Positions 1-7,752 of a DNA stretch of 31,601 nt are shown piece by piece. Source of the stretch: SM1-46 sp002451215 (lineage in GTDB: Bacteria > Pseudomonadota > Gammaproteobacteria > Acidiferrobacterales > Sulfurifustaceae); the NCBI GenBank assembly GCA_002451215.1, contig DKBM01000098.1, positions 1 to 31,601 of the forward strand, written 5' to 3'. The position numbers were made by a program, and so were the translations under genes. Each line of letters begins with the position of its first letter. Within the stretch, counting starts at the first letter, position 1. The notes beneath the pieces were generated by a model, which saw only the letters and a list, made by a program, of their open reading frames with translations, did no database searches and was not told the origin of the DNA.

Positions 1-1
1 G

Positions 2-367
2 GCGACGGTGCGCGGCGACGCGCGCCTGCTGCAAAGTGCGCTTGAGAATATCGTGCGCAACGCCGCGCACTACACCGCCGAAGGAACGTCGGTGACGCTG
101 ACGCTGGAAGCGGACCCGCAGCAGCTGCGGATCATGGTGCAGGACCACGGGCCCGGCGTGCCGGAAGAAATGCTGACGCGGCTGTTCGAGCCGTTTGTTC
201 GCGTCGGCGACGCAAGAGATCGCGCGAGTGGCGGGTACGGTCTCGGTCTTGCGATCGCGCAGAAGGCGATCCGCCTCCACGGTGGCGATGTGTCAGCGCT
301 GAATGCGCGGGGTGGTGGGCTGCTGGTTACCGTCAAACTCCCCGTCGAGCCCCGGATCGCCGGGTGA
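2..367 (+). CDS. Sensor histidine kinase, C-terminal fragment (partial at window edge)
   Basis: This is the ATP-binding (HATPase_c) end of a two-component sensor kinase; the sensor, membrane and phospho-acceptor His parts lie upstream of the window. The visible part contains an N-box (ENIVRNAAHYT), a G1 box (DHGPGVPE), an F-box (LFEPFVR) and a G2 box (GYGLGLAIAQKAI) in the normal order and spacing, so the catalytic domain looks intact. The reading frame is open from base 2 and stops at 365-367. The next gene, an MgtA-type Mg2+ ATPase, starts 76 bases downstream on the same strand. That recalls PhoQ-like control of Mg2+ uptake, but nothing seen here shows which signal the kinase senses. Confidence 0.9.
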   Translation, partial: ATVRGDARLLQSALENIVRNAAHYTAEGTSVTLTLEADPQQLRIMVQDHGPGVPEEMLTRLFEPFVRVGDARDRASGGYGLGLAIAQKAIRLHGGDVSALNARGGGLLVTVKLPVEPRIAG

Positions 368-443
368 TGACTGCGGCGACGAGTCGCGGTATCGCACGCG
401 CCAACGTAGTGAGCGGCGTCATGCCTGTTTAGCCTGGTCAATC

Positions 444-2993
444 ATGCGGAAGGAATTGGCATCCCTGCCGACGACTAGTGCCTACTGGAGCCGCGCCAGC
501 AGCGAGCTGCTGGTGGAGCTCGATTCCAATCGTAGTGGCTTGAGTTCCGCCGACGCGGCAGCGCGTCTCGAGCGATATGGCCGGAACGTGTTGCGCACCG
601 AGCGCGAGCGGGGCTGGTGGCGCACATTGCTTGGGCAGTTTCGCAGTCCGCTGGTGCTGATCCTGGTGTCAGCCGCACTGATTTCGCTTGTCGTCCGTGA
701 CTGGCTAGACGCCGCCATCATTCTTGCGATCGTCCTTGGCAGTGCGTTGCTGGGCTTCGTTCAGGAATACCGTGCTGCAACCGCTGTCGCCCGGCTGCGC
801 GCGCGTGTGGCGATCCAGGTTGCCACGCTGCGTGATGGCGTATCCGTTCGGATTCCGGTGGCGGAGGTCGTCCCGGGTGACGTCGTCATGCTTGCTGCCG
901 GTAGCCTGGTCCCGGGCGACGCGATTGTGCTTGAAGCCAAGGACTGCTTTGTCACCCAGGCGTTGTTGACCGGCGAGAGCTTGCCCGTCGAGAAGCACGA
1001 TACCCCCACGGCGGCCGCCGCCGCGCTAACGGAGCGCAGCAACTGCCTATATATGGGAACCTCCGTCCGCAGCGGCACGGCGCGTGCGTTGATCGTGCGT
1101 ACCGGACGGAACACCGCCATTGGCGACATCGCGCACAAACTCGCGCAGCGGCCGGTCGAAACCGACTTCGAACGGGGACTGCGTCAGTTTGGTTATCTGC
1201 TCACCCGGGTCGCGGTGTTGATGGTGCTGGCGGTTTTCACGATCCACGTGTTCTCCGATCGCCCCACGGTTGAGTCCTTGCTGTTTGCGGTGGCGCTCGC
1301 CGTCGGACTGTCACCGGAGCTGCTGCCCGCAATTCTTACTGTCACGCTCGCGCATGGCGCTCGCCATATGGCCACACGCGGGGTAATCGTGCGGCGGCTT
1401 AACGCAATCGAGAGTTTGGGCAGCATGGATGTGCTTTGCGCGGACAAGACCGGCACGCTCACAGAAGGCGTCATGCGGCTGGAGCGCGCCATCGACGCAG
1501 ATGGGCATGATAGCGAAAACGTGCTGCGCGCAGCAGTGCTCAATGCGCACTTCCAGACCGGTCTTGCCAATCCGCTGGACGAAGCCATTCTTGATGCCGG
1601 TCGTCGCTACGCTGCGGACCTGGGCGGATGGCAAAAGCTCGATGAGATTCCCTATGACTTCACCCGCAAGCGATTGAGCATCGCAGTACGCGGGCCGCAC
1701 GATGATGCAGCTGCAACCTTGATTACCAAGGGCGCGGTGCGCGAGGTGCTCGCGCAATGTACGACCATTCAGCATGACAGCGCCGTACAAACACTAGGCC
1801 TCGAGTGCCGGCAAGAACTGGAAGGACAGTTTCGCCAGCTGAGCCAGCAGGGACATCGTGTGTTGGCCGTCGCAACACGGGAGTTTCGCGGCAAGACTGT
1901 GTTCACGCGAGCAGACGAGATGGAACTCACTTTTGCCGGGTTCCTGCTTTGTCGCGATCCGCCAGACCCGGATGCGGCGCGACTGTTGCAGGAGCTTTCG
2001 CAACTCGGCGTGGGCGTCAAGATGATCACCGGCGACAACCGCTACATTGCGACTCACGTTGCCCAAGCGGTGAATCTGGACGATGGTGGGCTGCTCACGG
2101 GCGAGACCATTGAATCGATGCGCGACGAAGCGCTGTGGCACGCAGTGCGCAACACCAGCGTGTTCGCCGAGGTCGACCCGGGTCAGAAGGAACGGATCAT
2201 TCGCGCGCTTCGCCACACGGGGCACGTGGTCGGATTCCTCGGCGACGGCATCAACGACGCACCAGCCCTGCATGCCGCGGATGTCGGCATCTCGGTGGAG
2301 CGCGCCGTGGACGTGGCGCGGGAGAGCGCCGATCTGGTGCTTGCCATGCATGACATGGAGGTATTGCGCGACGGCATCATCGAGGGGCGCCGCACTTTCG
2401 CCAACACCATCAAATATATCTTCATCACCACCAGCGCCAATTTCGGCAACATGGTGAGCATGGCGTTAGCGTCGTTGTTCCTGCCTTTTCTGCCGCTGCT
2501 CGCCAAGCAGATCCTGCTCAACAACTTTCTGTCCGATGTCCCTTCCGTGTTTATCGCCCGTGATCGCGTCGATTCGGCGTGGGTGCGCAAACCCTATCAC
2601 TGGGATATCGCCACCATCCGGCGCTTCATGATGACGTTCGGTCTCACCAGTTCGGTGTTCGACATCTTGACGTTCGTGGTGCTGCTTGCCTTGGTCGCCG
2701 GTGACATCGAGCAGTTTCGCACCGGGTGGTTCACAGAGTCGCTGCTCACCGAGCTGCTCGTGATGATCGTGCTGCGAACGTACAAGCCGTTCTGGCGCAG
2801 TCGACCGGGTCGGTTGTTGGGGTGGTCAACACTGGTGCTCGTCGGGCTGACATTGCTTCTGCCGTACTTGCCATTCGCCGGTGCGTTCGACTTCGTTGCG
2901 CTTCCGATGCCGCTGCTGACCGCCGTGGTGGTGATCAGCGTCCTGTACGTGTTCGTGACAGAGTGGATCAAGCGGCGAGTCTACCGTTTCTGA
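444..2993 (+). CDS. mgtA: Magnesium-translocating P-type ATPase (MgtA/MgtB type)
   Basis: A P-type ATPase of about 849 residues, expected to import Mg2+ across the inner membrane. Seen in order: an N-terminal cation-ATPase domain, the actuator TGES motif (residues 176-179), the membrane motif SPELLP (about 290-295) that resembles the MgtA/B membrane signature, the phosphorylation motif DKTGT with Asp334, and GDGINDAP near residue 600, followed by a C-terminal hydrophobic block. It is slightly shorter than enterobacterial MgtA (about 898). I chose the ATG at 444 because the frame upstream of it (open back to 303) overlaps the histidine kinase and is low-complexity. No strong ribosome binding site is visible. 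The short leader leaves no room for the long mgtA riboswitch known from Salmonella. Confidence 0.9.
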   Translation: MRKELASLPTTSAYWSRASSELLVELDSNRSGLSSADAAARLERYGRNVLRTERERGWWRTLLGQFRSPLVLILVSAALISLVVRDWLDAAIILAIVLGSALLGFVQEYRAATAVARLRARVAIQVATLRDGVSVRIPVAEVVPGDVVMLAAGSLVPGDAIVLEAKDCFVTQALLTGESLPVEKHDTPTAAAAALTERSNCLYMGTSVRSGTARALIVRTGRNTAIGDIAHKLAQRPVETDFERGLRQFGYLLTRVAVLMVLAVFTIHVFSDRPTVESLLFAVALAVGLSPELLPAILTVTLAHGARHMATRGVIVRRLNAIESLGSMDVLCADKTGTLTEGVMRLERAIDADGHDSENVLRAAVLNAHFQTGLANPLDEAILDAGRRYAADLGGWQKLDEIPYDFTRKRLSIAVRGPHDDAAATLITKGAVREVLAQCTTIQHDSAVQTLGLECRQELEGQFRQLSQQGHRVLAVATREFRGKTVFTRADEMELTFAGFLLCRDPPDPDAARLLQELSQLGVGVKMITGDNRYIATHVAQAVNLDDGGLLTGETIESMRDEALWHAVRNTSVFAEVDPGQKERIIRALRHTGHVVGFLGDGINDAPALHAADVGISVERAVDVARESADLVLAMHDMEVLRDGIIEGRRTFANTIKYIFITTSANFGNMVSMALASLFLPFLPLLAKQILLNNFLSDVPSVFIARDRVDSAWVRKPYHWDIATIRRFMMTFGLTSSVFDILTFVVLLALVAGDIEQFRTGWFTESLLTELLVMIVLRTYKPFWRSRPGRLLGWSTLVLVGLTLLLPYLPFAGAFDFVALPMPLLTAVVVISVLYVFVTEWIKRRVYRF

Positions 2994-3192
2994 TCGGCGT
3001 CAACTCATGGTGCCGTGAGGATCGGGCAGCTCGCGGTACGTGGCCAGTGAATGGTCGGACCGACGATGCCGGGATACGTGCACATCGATATCGCGCCAGC
3101 ATGTGACGACGCACTGCAAATCGTCTTGTCCAGCGGCGGAATGAGGCTCACACTTGGTGGGGTGAACGAGCAATGTACGTAAAGTCCCCCTG

Positions 3193-4389
3193 ATGGTTTC
3201 GCCCGGGATCGCCACCGGCACGCGGCGCGTTTCGGCGCGTCGCGCCGTTACGCTGATCGTGCTTGCCGAGCTGTTCGGCACATCGCTTTGGTTCAGCGCG
3301 AACGCGGTCGCTGATGCTCTGCACCTGGCGTGGGGGCTCACCACCGTACAGCTCGGGTACCTCACCAGCGCCGTGCAGCTCGGATTTATCAGTGGCACGC
3401 TGTTGTTCGCACTCTCGGGACTGGCGGATCGATTCTCGGCCAGCCGCATCTTCGCTCTCTGCGCGCTGACGGGAGCCGTGTTGAACGGCGCCTTTGCGAT
3501 GACTGCCGGCAGTCTCTGGGGCGCGCTCGCTTTGCGATTCCTCACCGGTGTTACGCTCGCCGGCGTCTATCCGGTCGGAATGAAACTGGTGGTGAGTTGG
3601 GCGCCGGAGCGCGCAGGGCGCGTGCTCGGCTGGCTGGTCGGGATGCTCACGCTGGGTACCGGTCTGCCGCATCTCGTGCGCGGAAGCGGCGTCGCACCGA
3701 CTTGGCAGGGCGTTATCTACAGTGCATCCGCCCTCGCCATCGCGGCGGCGCTGCTGGTGCTATGGCTTGGCGACGGACCGCACCATGCGAATACCCGTCG
3801 TATGCAATGGGGTCGCGTGTTGGAAACCTACCGTCTTCCCGCGTTTCGCTCTGCCGCACTGGGCTACTTCGGCCATATGTGGGAGCTGTACGCGTTCTGG
3901 GCAATGGTGCCGCTGATGATCGCCCAGATCGCCGTCGGGCAACGCGTGAATCAGGTGTATGGCGCCGCGTTCTTTGTGTTCGCGGCGGGTGGGTTGGGAT
4001 GCGTGGCGGGCGGCCTGCTCAGCCAGCGATTAGGCAGCGCGCGGATCGCCATTGTGGCGCTCACGGGCTCGGCGCTCTGTTGTTTGCTGTATCCCTGGAT
4101 TCAGGGTGCGCCGTATTCGGTCGCGCTTTCGCTGCTGCTCGCGTGGGGATTGCTTGTGGTAGCCGACTCGCCGCAATTCTCGGCACTGGCGTCGCAAGCC
4201 TGTCCGAAGGAACGTATTGGCAGCGCGCTTGCACTGATGAACAGCATCGGTTTTGGCATCTCGATTGTTGCCATCCAGATCGCGGCCGGTATGTGGGACG
4301 CGTGGTCGGCACGGATCGCGTGGTTGTTGTTGCCGGGACCCGTTCTCGGCCTGCTTGCGATGCGCCGTCTGTGGCGCAATGGATCCTGA
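3193..4389 (+). CDS. MFS transporter
   Basis: A 398-residue polytopic inner-membrane protein of the major facilitator superfamily. The first helices are followed by a loop with GLADRFSASRIF at about residues 75-86, which corresponds to the conserved MFS loop 2-3 motif (GxLaDrxGrr). About eleven or twelve hydrophobic segments can be made out, with a charged central loop around residues 190-205. The substrate cannot be told from sequence. The next gene begins 9 bases after the stop on the same strand, so co-transcription with the unknown protein and the TlpA-like protein is likely. Substrate links to those neighbours would be guesswork. Confidence 0.85.
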   Translation: MVSPGIATGTRRVSARRAVTLIVLAELFGTSLWFSANAVADALHLAWGLTTVQLGYLTSAVQLGFISGTLLFALSGLADRFSASRIFALCALTGAVLNGAFAMTAGSLWGALALRFLTGVTLAGVYPVGMKLVVSWAPERAGRVLGWLVGMLTLGTGLPHLVRGSGVAPTWQGVIYSASALAIAAALLVLWLGDGPHHANTRRMQWGRVLETYRLPAFRSAALGYFGHMWELYAFWAMVPLMIAQIAVGQRVNQVYGAAFFVFAAGGLGCVAGGLLSQRLGSARIAIVALTGSALCCLLYPWIQGAPYSVALSLLLAWGLLVVADSPQFSALASQACPKERIGSALALMNSIGFGISIVAIQIAAGMWDAWSARIAWLLLPGPVLGLLAMRRLWRNGS

Positions 4390-4398
4390 TCCATACGC

Positions 4399-4992
4399 AT
4401 GATGGAACTTGTTGTCCGCTCGCTCGCGAATATACTGGTCGCTGCAACCGGCGGTCTCGTCGTGAGCACCGGCACGGATGAGGACGCGCAACTTCCGTAC
4501 TGGCAGGTGGCGGATAGGAGCGCTTCCATTCGTTTGGTTCAGCGCTTGCCCGACCAGACTCGCGGCTTCTTTCTCGCGCGAGGTTTTTCGGCAGCTCAGG
4601 TCGAGCTCATTGCGCAGAGCTGTGTATTCCAGACGGTGTTTCGAAACACATCCCGGGATGGCAGTCCGAGCGCGCTTGCATACAACCTGCGCGAATGGGT
4701 GGTATCGAGCGATGGCAAGCGCGCTGGCATGAAGACCCGCGAAGACTGGAAGGCCGAATGGCAGGCGCTGTCGGCGCCGGAAGGCGCGCAGATCGCGTTC
4801 GAGTGGGCACTGCTGCCCACGCGTCAGGTGTATCAACCCGGTGACTACAACTGGGGTATGTCTATATTCACTCTCAAGCCCGGCGCGGTTTTCGACCTCG
4901 ACCTGGTATGGCATCAGCACGGTGAGACCCGACGGGCACGCATTGCCGGAATCCGCTGCGCGCCCGATGTCGATGCAGGACGGCGGGGATGA
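4399..4992 (+). CDS. Protein of unknown function upstream of a TlpA-like gene
   Basis: A 197-residue protein that I do not recognise. A short hydrophobic stretch near residues 9-23 could be an N-terminal anchor or an uncleaved signal. The middle (about residues 45-75) contains a single Cys-containing segment (LIAQSCVFQTVFRNTS), and the C-terminal third has alternating hydrophobic residues and a QPGDYNWGMSIF segment typical of a beta-sandwich. Two Cys residues (about 69 and 188) could form a disulfide if the protein is exported. Its stop overlaps the start of the TlpA-like gene (ATGA at 4989-4992). This indicates translational coupling and suggests that the two proteins work together outside the cytoplasm. 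Confidence 0.75.
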   Translation: MMELVVRSLANILVAATGGLVVSTGTDEDAQLPYWQVADRSASIRLVQRLPDQTRGFFLARGFSAAQVELIAQSCVFQTVFRNTSRDGSPSALAYNLREWVVSSDGKRAGMKTREDWKAEWQALSAPEGAQIAFEWALLPTRQVYQPGDYNWGMSIFTLKPGAVFDLDLVWHQHGETRRARIAGIRCAPDVDAGRRG

Positions 4993-5543
4993 CAACAAAG
5001 TCGGTCAATGCCTTTCGTGCTGTGGGCCTTGCGCTCGCGTGTGCGGTGGTTATCGATGCGCGCGCCGAGGCGCCAGGCGCTTCCGAATCATTGCCGCGAA
5101 TTGGTGCGCCGTTTCGCGCGCCAGACTTCGAGTTGCCGGGCGAAGATGGCCGTCGCTATCGATTGTCTGAGTTTCGCGGGAAGGTGGTAGTGCTCAACTT
5201 CTGGGCGACATGGTGCCCGCCGTGCCGATATGAGATGCCGTCGATGGAGCGCGCACGCCAGAAGGTGGCGGGCGAGAAAATCGTCATTCTGGCCGTGAAC
5301 GTGGGCGAGGACGAGGACACTGTGTTTGGCTTTCTGGCGCGCTACCCCGTGCAGTTTCCGCTGTTGCTCGATCGGCGGGCCGAGGTGATCAAGCTCTATC
5401 CGGTCGTGGGTTTGCCCACAACCTATGTCATTGATCCGAGCGGCCTTGTCACGCATCGCGCGGTGGGGTCGCGCGAGTGGGATGATCCAGAGCTGCTCGA
5501 TCAACTTCGCGCACTTGTCGGGCCGAAGGGCGTGTGCGACTAG
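4989..5543 (+). CDS. TlpA-family thioredoxin-like thiol:disulfide oxidoreductase
   Basis: A 184-residue exported redox protein. Residues 1-28 form a signal peptide ending in ARAEA. The thioredoxin fold follows, with the active site WCPPC (Cys76 and Cys79) in the FWATWCPPCR context typical of TlpA/ResA proteins, and the cis-Pro loop near VVGLPTTYVID. Such proteins keep Cys residues reduced or move electrons in the periplasm, for example during cytochrome c or copper-centre assembly. The partner here is unknown; the coupled upstream gene is the best candidate. The start at 4989 overlaps the previous stop. A hairpin lies 12 bases past the stop. Confidence 0.9.
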   Translation: MTTKSVNAFRAVGLALACAVVIDARAEAPGASESLPRIGAPFRAPDFELPGEDGRRYRLSEFRGKVVVLNFWATWCPPCRYEMPSMERARQKVAGEKIVILAVNVGEDEDTVFGFLARYPVQFPLLLDRRAEVIKLYPVVGLPTTYVIDPSGLVTHRAVGSREWDDPELLDQLRALVGPKGVCD

Positions 5544-5554
5544 TTTTTGGGCTA

Positions 5555-5577
5555 TTCCCCAGCGCATCCGCGGGGAA
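5555..5577 (+). terminator. Possible hairpin terminator after the TlpA-like gene
   Basis: TTCCCC-A-GCG and CGC-GGGGAA form a 9-bp stem with one bulged A and a 4-base loop, starting 12 bases after the stop at 5543. There is no T-tract behind it, so it may be a weak or factor-assisted terminator, or an mRNA-stabilising hairpin. Confidence 0.35.
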
Positions 5578-5747
5578 TTGCCGTCGGCGTCCAGAGGGTC
5601 CGAAATCCCTTCACGGGACGAGCGGTCGGTCGCGGGCACCCCTTCCTTGTGCAAACCAATCCGGTAAGCTCATGACGCGCGCCGGCACCCGTGCATCGTT
5701 TACAGGTGTGACGCTGGCGCCAGGTTGAAGCCGAACCGACCACTTTC

Positions 5748-5753
5748 AAGGAG
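5748..5753 (+). promoter_or_regulatory. Ribosome binding site that fixes the GTG start at 5761
   Basis: AAGGAG with a 7-base spacer precedes GTG 5761. The alternative TTG at 5725 has no such site and would put 12 polar residues in front of the Tat signal. Confidence 0.75.
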
Positions 5754-5760
5754 ACCAGCC

Positions 5761-6810
5761 GTGCACGATCGGGTACGCGAGCAGTCACCGTTCAGTTTTT
5801 CCCGCCGCCAAATGCTTAAGACACTTGCCCTCGGGGCGGGTGCGGCGGCACTTCCAGGCGTGTTAGGCGCTGCACGTGCGGCCGCAGGCTCACCGGACAT
5901 CTTAATGCGCGCTATTCCAAAGACCGGCGAAAAGATTCCGGCAGTCGGGCTCGGCACGTTCATGACTTTCGACATCAAGCCCGGTCAGCCGCGCGATCAT
6001 CTGCGCGAGGTGATGAAGCGCTTCTACGATGGTGGTGGGCGCGTGATCGACACCTCGCCGCTCTATGGAATGTCCGAGGTAAGCGTTGGGGACTTCGCCA
6101 CCGCGCTCGGGATTACGAAGAACCTGTTCATCACCAACAAGACCTGGGCGACCGGCCAGTGGCTGAGCGACGACAGTCAGGCGCTCCACCAGTTGCGACA
6201 ATCCATGGAGAGGCTGTGGCGCGAGCAGATCGATGTCATGCAGTGCCATAGTCTGGTCAACGTGCCGGTCATTGTTGGCATCCTGAAAGGCTGGAAGAAG
6301 GAAGGTCGCATCCGCTACCTCGGCGTTACCCATCACGAGCTGCCGTACTTCGAGCCGCTGGCGCAGTGGGTGGAAAAGGGCGACCTTGATTTTGTGCAGG
6401 TGCACTACTCGATTCATACCCGCAAGGCCGAGGAGCGAATTCTGCCGGCGGCAATGGACAAGGGCGTCGCGGTGGAGGTCAACATGCCATTCGAGAAAGC
6501 ACGCCTTTTCAAGATCACTGAAGGTCGTCCGTTGCCGGACTTCGCCAAGGAGATCAGCTGCGAGAACTGGGCGCAGTTCTTCCTGAAGTGGATCATCTCG
6601 CATCCGGCGATTACCTGCGCCATTCCAGCCACGACTAACCCCGACCACCAGTCAGAGAACATTGGTGCGTTGAAAGGGCCGCTGCCAGACAAGGCCATGC
6701 GCGCGCGGATGGTGAAGCACATGGAAACCATTCCGGGTTTCGACACGCTCGCCAAGATGCCGGCGTACCCTGGCAAGACTTTCAGTGGCGTGGTTAGGCG
6801 CGGCGGCTAG
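5761..6810 (+). CDS. Tat-exported aldo/keto reductase
   Basis: A 349-residue oxidoreductase of the aldo/keto reductase superfamily. The N-terminus has a twin-arginine signal (SRRQMLK, Arg15-Arg16) followed by a hydrophobic Ala/Gly/Leu stretch to about residue 42, so it should be exported folded to the periplasm. The AKR catalytic tetrad is complete: Asp97, Tyr102, Lys127 and His163 (VIDTSPLYG, ITNKTW, MQCHS). NAD(P)H-dependent carbonyl reduction is the usual AKR reaction. A periplasmic AKR is unusual because nicotinamide cofactor must be loaded before export or the reaction must differ. It follows the TlpA-like gene after 217 bases and is probably a separate unit. Start chosen on the strong AAGGAG site. 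Confidence 0.88.
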   Translation: MHDRVREQSPFSFSRRQMLKTLALGAGAAALPGVLGAARAAAGSPDILMRAIPKTGEKIPAVGLGTFMTFDIKPGQPRDHLREVMKRFYDGGGRVIDTSPLYGMSEVSVGDFATALGITKNLFITNKTWATGQWLSDDSQALHQLRQSMERLWREQIDVMQCHSLVNVPVIVGILKGWKKEGRIRYLGVTHHELPYFEPLAQWVEKGDLDFVQVHYSIHTRKAEERILPAAMDKGVAVEVNMPFEKARLFKITEGRPLPDFAKEISCENWAQFFLKWIISHPAITCAIPATTNPDHQSENIGALKGPLPDKAMRARMVKHMETIPGFDTLAKMPAYPGKTFSGVVRRGG

Positions 6811-6834
6811 CAGTTCATCTCGCGACGAACTGCT
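6809..6834. terminator. Inverted repeat between convergent genes
   Basis: AGCAGTTC and GAACTGCT form a perfect 8-bp stem around a 10-base loop, exactly between the converging aldo/keto reductase and SDR genes (stops at 6810 and 6843). It could stop transcription from both sides. No T-tract is present. Confidence 0.4.
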
Positions 6835-6842
6835 TGCGCTAC

Positions 6843-7622
6843 TCAGAACGTTCCGGGGTAGGCGCCGCCGTCAATGAGAAAGTTCTGACCGGTGATGTAG
6901 CCGGCGTGCTGGCTGGCGAGGAAAGCGCATAGGGCACCGAACTCGAGCGGATCGCCAAAGCGCCCGGCCGGATTGGCGGCGGCGCGCGCCGTGCGAATCT
7001 CTTCCACCGTCTTGTTGCCGGCTTGTGCGGCTGCTGACAGCAGCGCGCGCTGGCGGTCGGTGTCGAACGGGCCGGGCAACAGGTTGTTGATGGTGACGTT
7101 GTGCCGCACCGTCTGGCGGGCGAGCCCGGCGACGAATCCGGTAAGCCCGGTGCGTGCGCCGTTCGATAACCCAAGTGCCTCGATCGGCGCCTTCACCGCA
7201 CTCGATGTGATGTTGAGAATTCGCCCGAAGCGCCGGGCGATCATGCCGTCCACGGTGGCCTTGATGAGCTCAATTGGCGTAAGCATGTTGGCATCGAGCG
7301 CGCGCAGCCAGTGGTCGCGCTGCCAGTCGCGGAAATCGCCGGGTGGCGGACCGGCCGCGTTGGTGACGAGAATGTCCGGGTCCGGGCAGGCAGCGAGCAG
7401 CGTCGCGCGCACCGCCGGGGTGGTGATGTCGCCGTTGATCGTCGTGACCTTCACCCCGGTCTGAGCGCGTATTTCGGCTGCGGCCGCCTCGAGCGGACCG
7501 GGCGTTCGGGCGATGATGGTGAGCTCCACGCCTTCACGGGCGAGCGCGACGGCGCAGCCGTGGCCGAGGCCCTTGCTGGCCGCGCAAACGATCGCTTTCC
7601 TGCCGCGAATACCAAGGTCCAT
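6843..7622 (-). CDS. SDR-family protein with an atypical active site
   Basis: A 259-residue short-chain dehydrogenase/reductase-like protein. The Rossmann start is CAASKGLGHG (residues 13-22) instead of the usual TGxxxGxG, NAA (about 88-90) replaces the usual NNAG, and Asn112 is kept. Ser140/141 is present, but the catalytic YxxxK is SNGAR (Ser153, Arg157), so both Tyr and Lys are missing. The C-terminal part (ITGQNFLIDGGAYPGTF) is normal for the family. This agrees with the known group of FabG-like SDRs that lack the standard tetrad (beta-ketoacyl-ACP-reductase-like). The reaction is unknown. It is transcribed away from the TRAP-TAXI operon. Confidence 0.85.
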   Translation of the reverse strand: MDLGIRGRKAIVCAASKGLGHGCAVALAREGVELTIIARTPGPLEAAAAEIRAQTGVKVTTINGDITTPAVRATLLAACPDPDILVTNAAGPPPGDFRDWQRDHWLRALDANMLTPIELIKATVDGMIARRFGRILNITSSAVKAPIEALGLSNGARTGLTGFVAGLARQTVRHNVTINNLLPGPFDTDRQRALLSAAAQAGNKTVEEIRTARAAANPAGRFGDPLEFGALCAFLASQHAGYITGQNFLIDGGAYPGTF

Positions 7623-7665
7623 GGTGCGAAGACTCTAGCACGTGGGCCACAGGGCATGAGAGCCT

Positions 7666-7693
7666 TTGCGTGTCCCGGTTGCTCCGCTACCAT
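7666..7693 (+). promoter_or_regulatory. Candidate sigma70 promoter for the TRAP-TAXI operon
   Basis: TTGCGT, 16 bases, TACCAT, about 60 bases upstream of the solute-binding protein start in the divergent intergenic space. Both hexamers deviate from consensus. Confidence 0.4.
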
Positions 7694-7741
7694 GCCTTCA
7701 GCAGACCTTACGGGTCTGACAATAACAGCAACCGCCAATCT

Positions 7742-7747
7742 AGGAGG
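7742..7747 (+). promoter_or_regulatory. Consensus ribosome binding site of the TAXI gene
   Basis: AGGAGG, 5 bases before ATG 7753. It is one of the strongest sites in the window, in line with the high demand for a periplasmic binding protein. Confidence 0.8.
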
Positions 7748-7752
7748 AACAA

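Noticed and set aside
303..443. 5' extension of the mgtA frame
   Set aside because: Overlaps the kinase gene, has low-complexity composition and no ribosome binding site; ATG 444 is used.
3067..3183. Short + strand ORF (about 38 codons) before the MFS gene
   Set aside because: No ribosome binding site and no recognisable motif; 2994-3192 is treated as intergenic.
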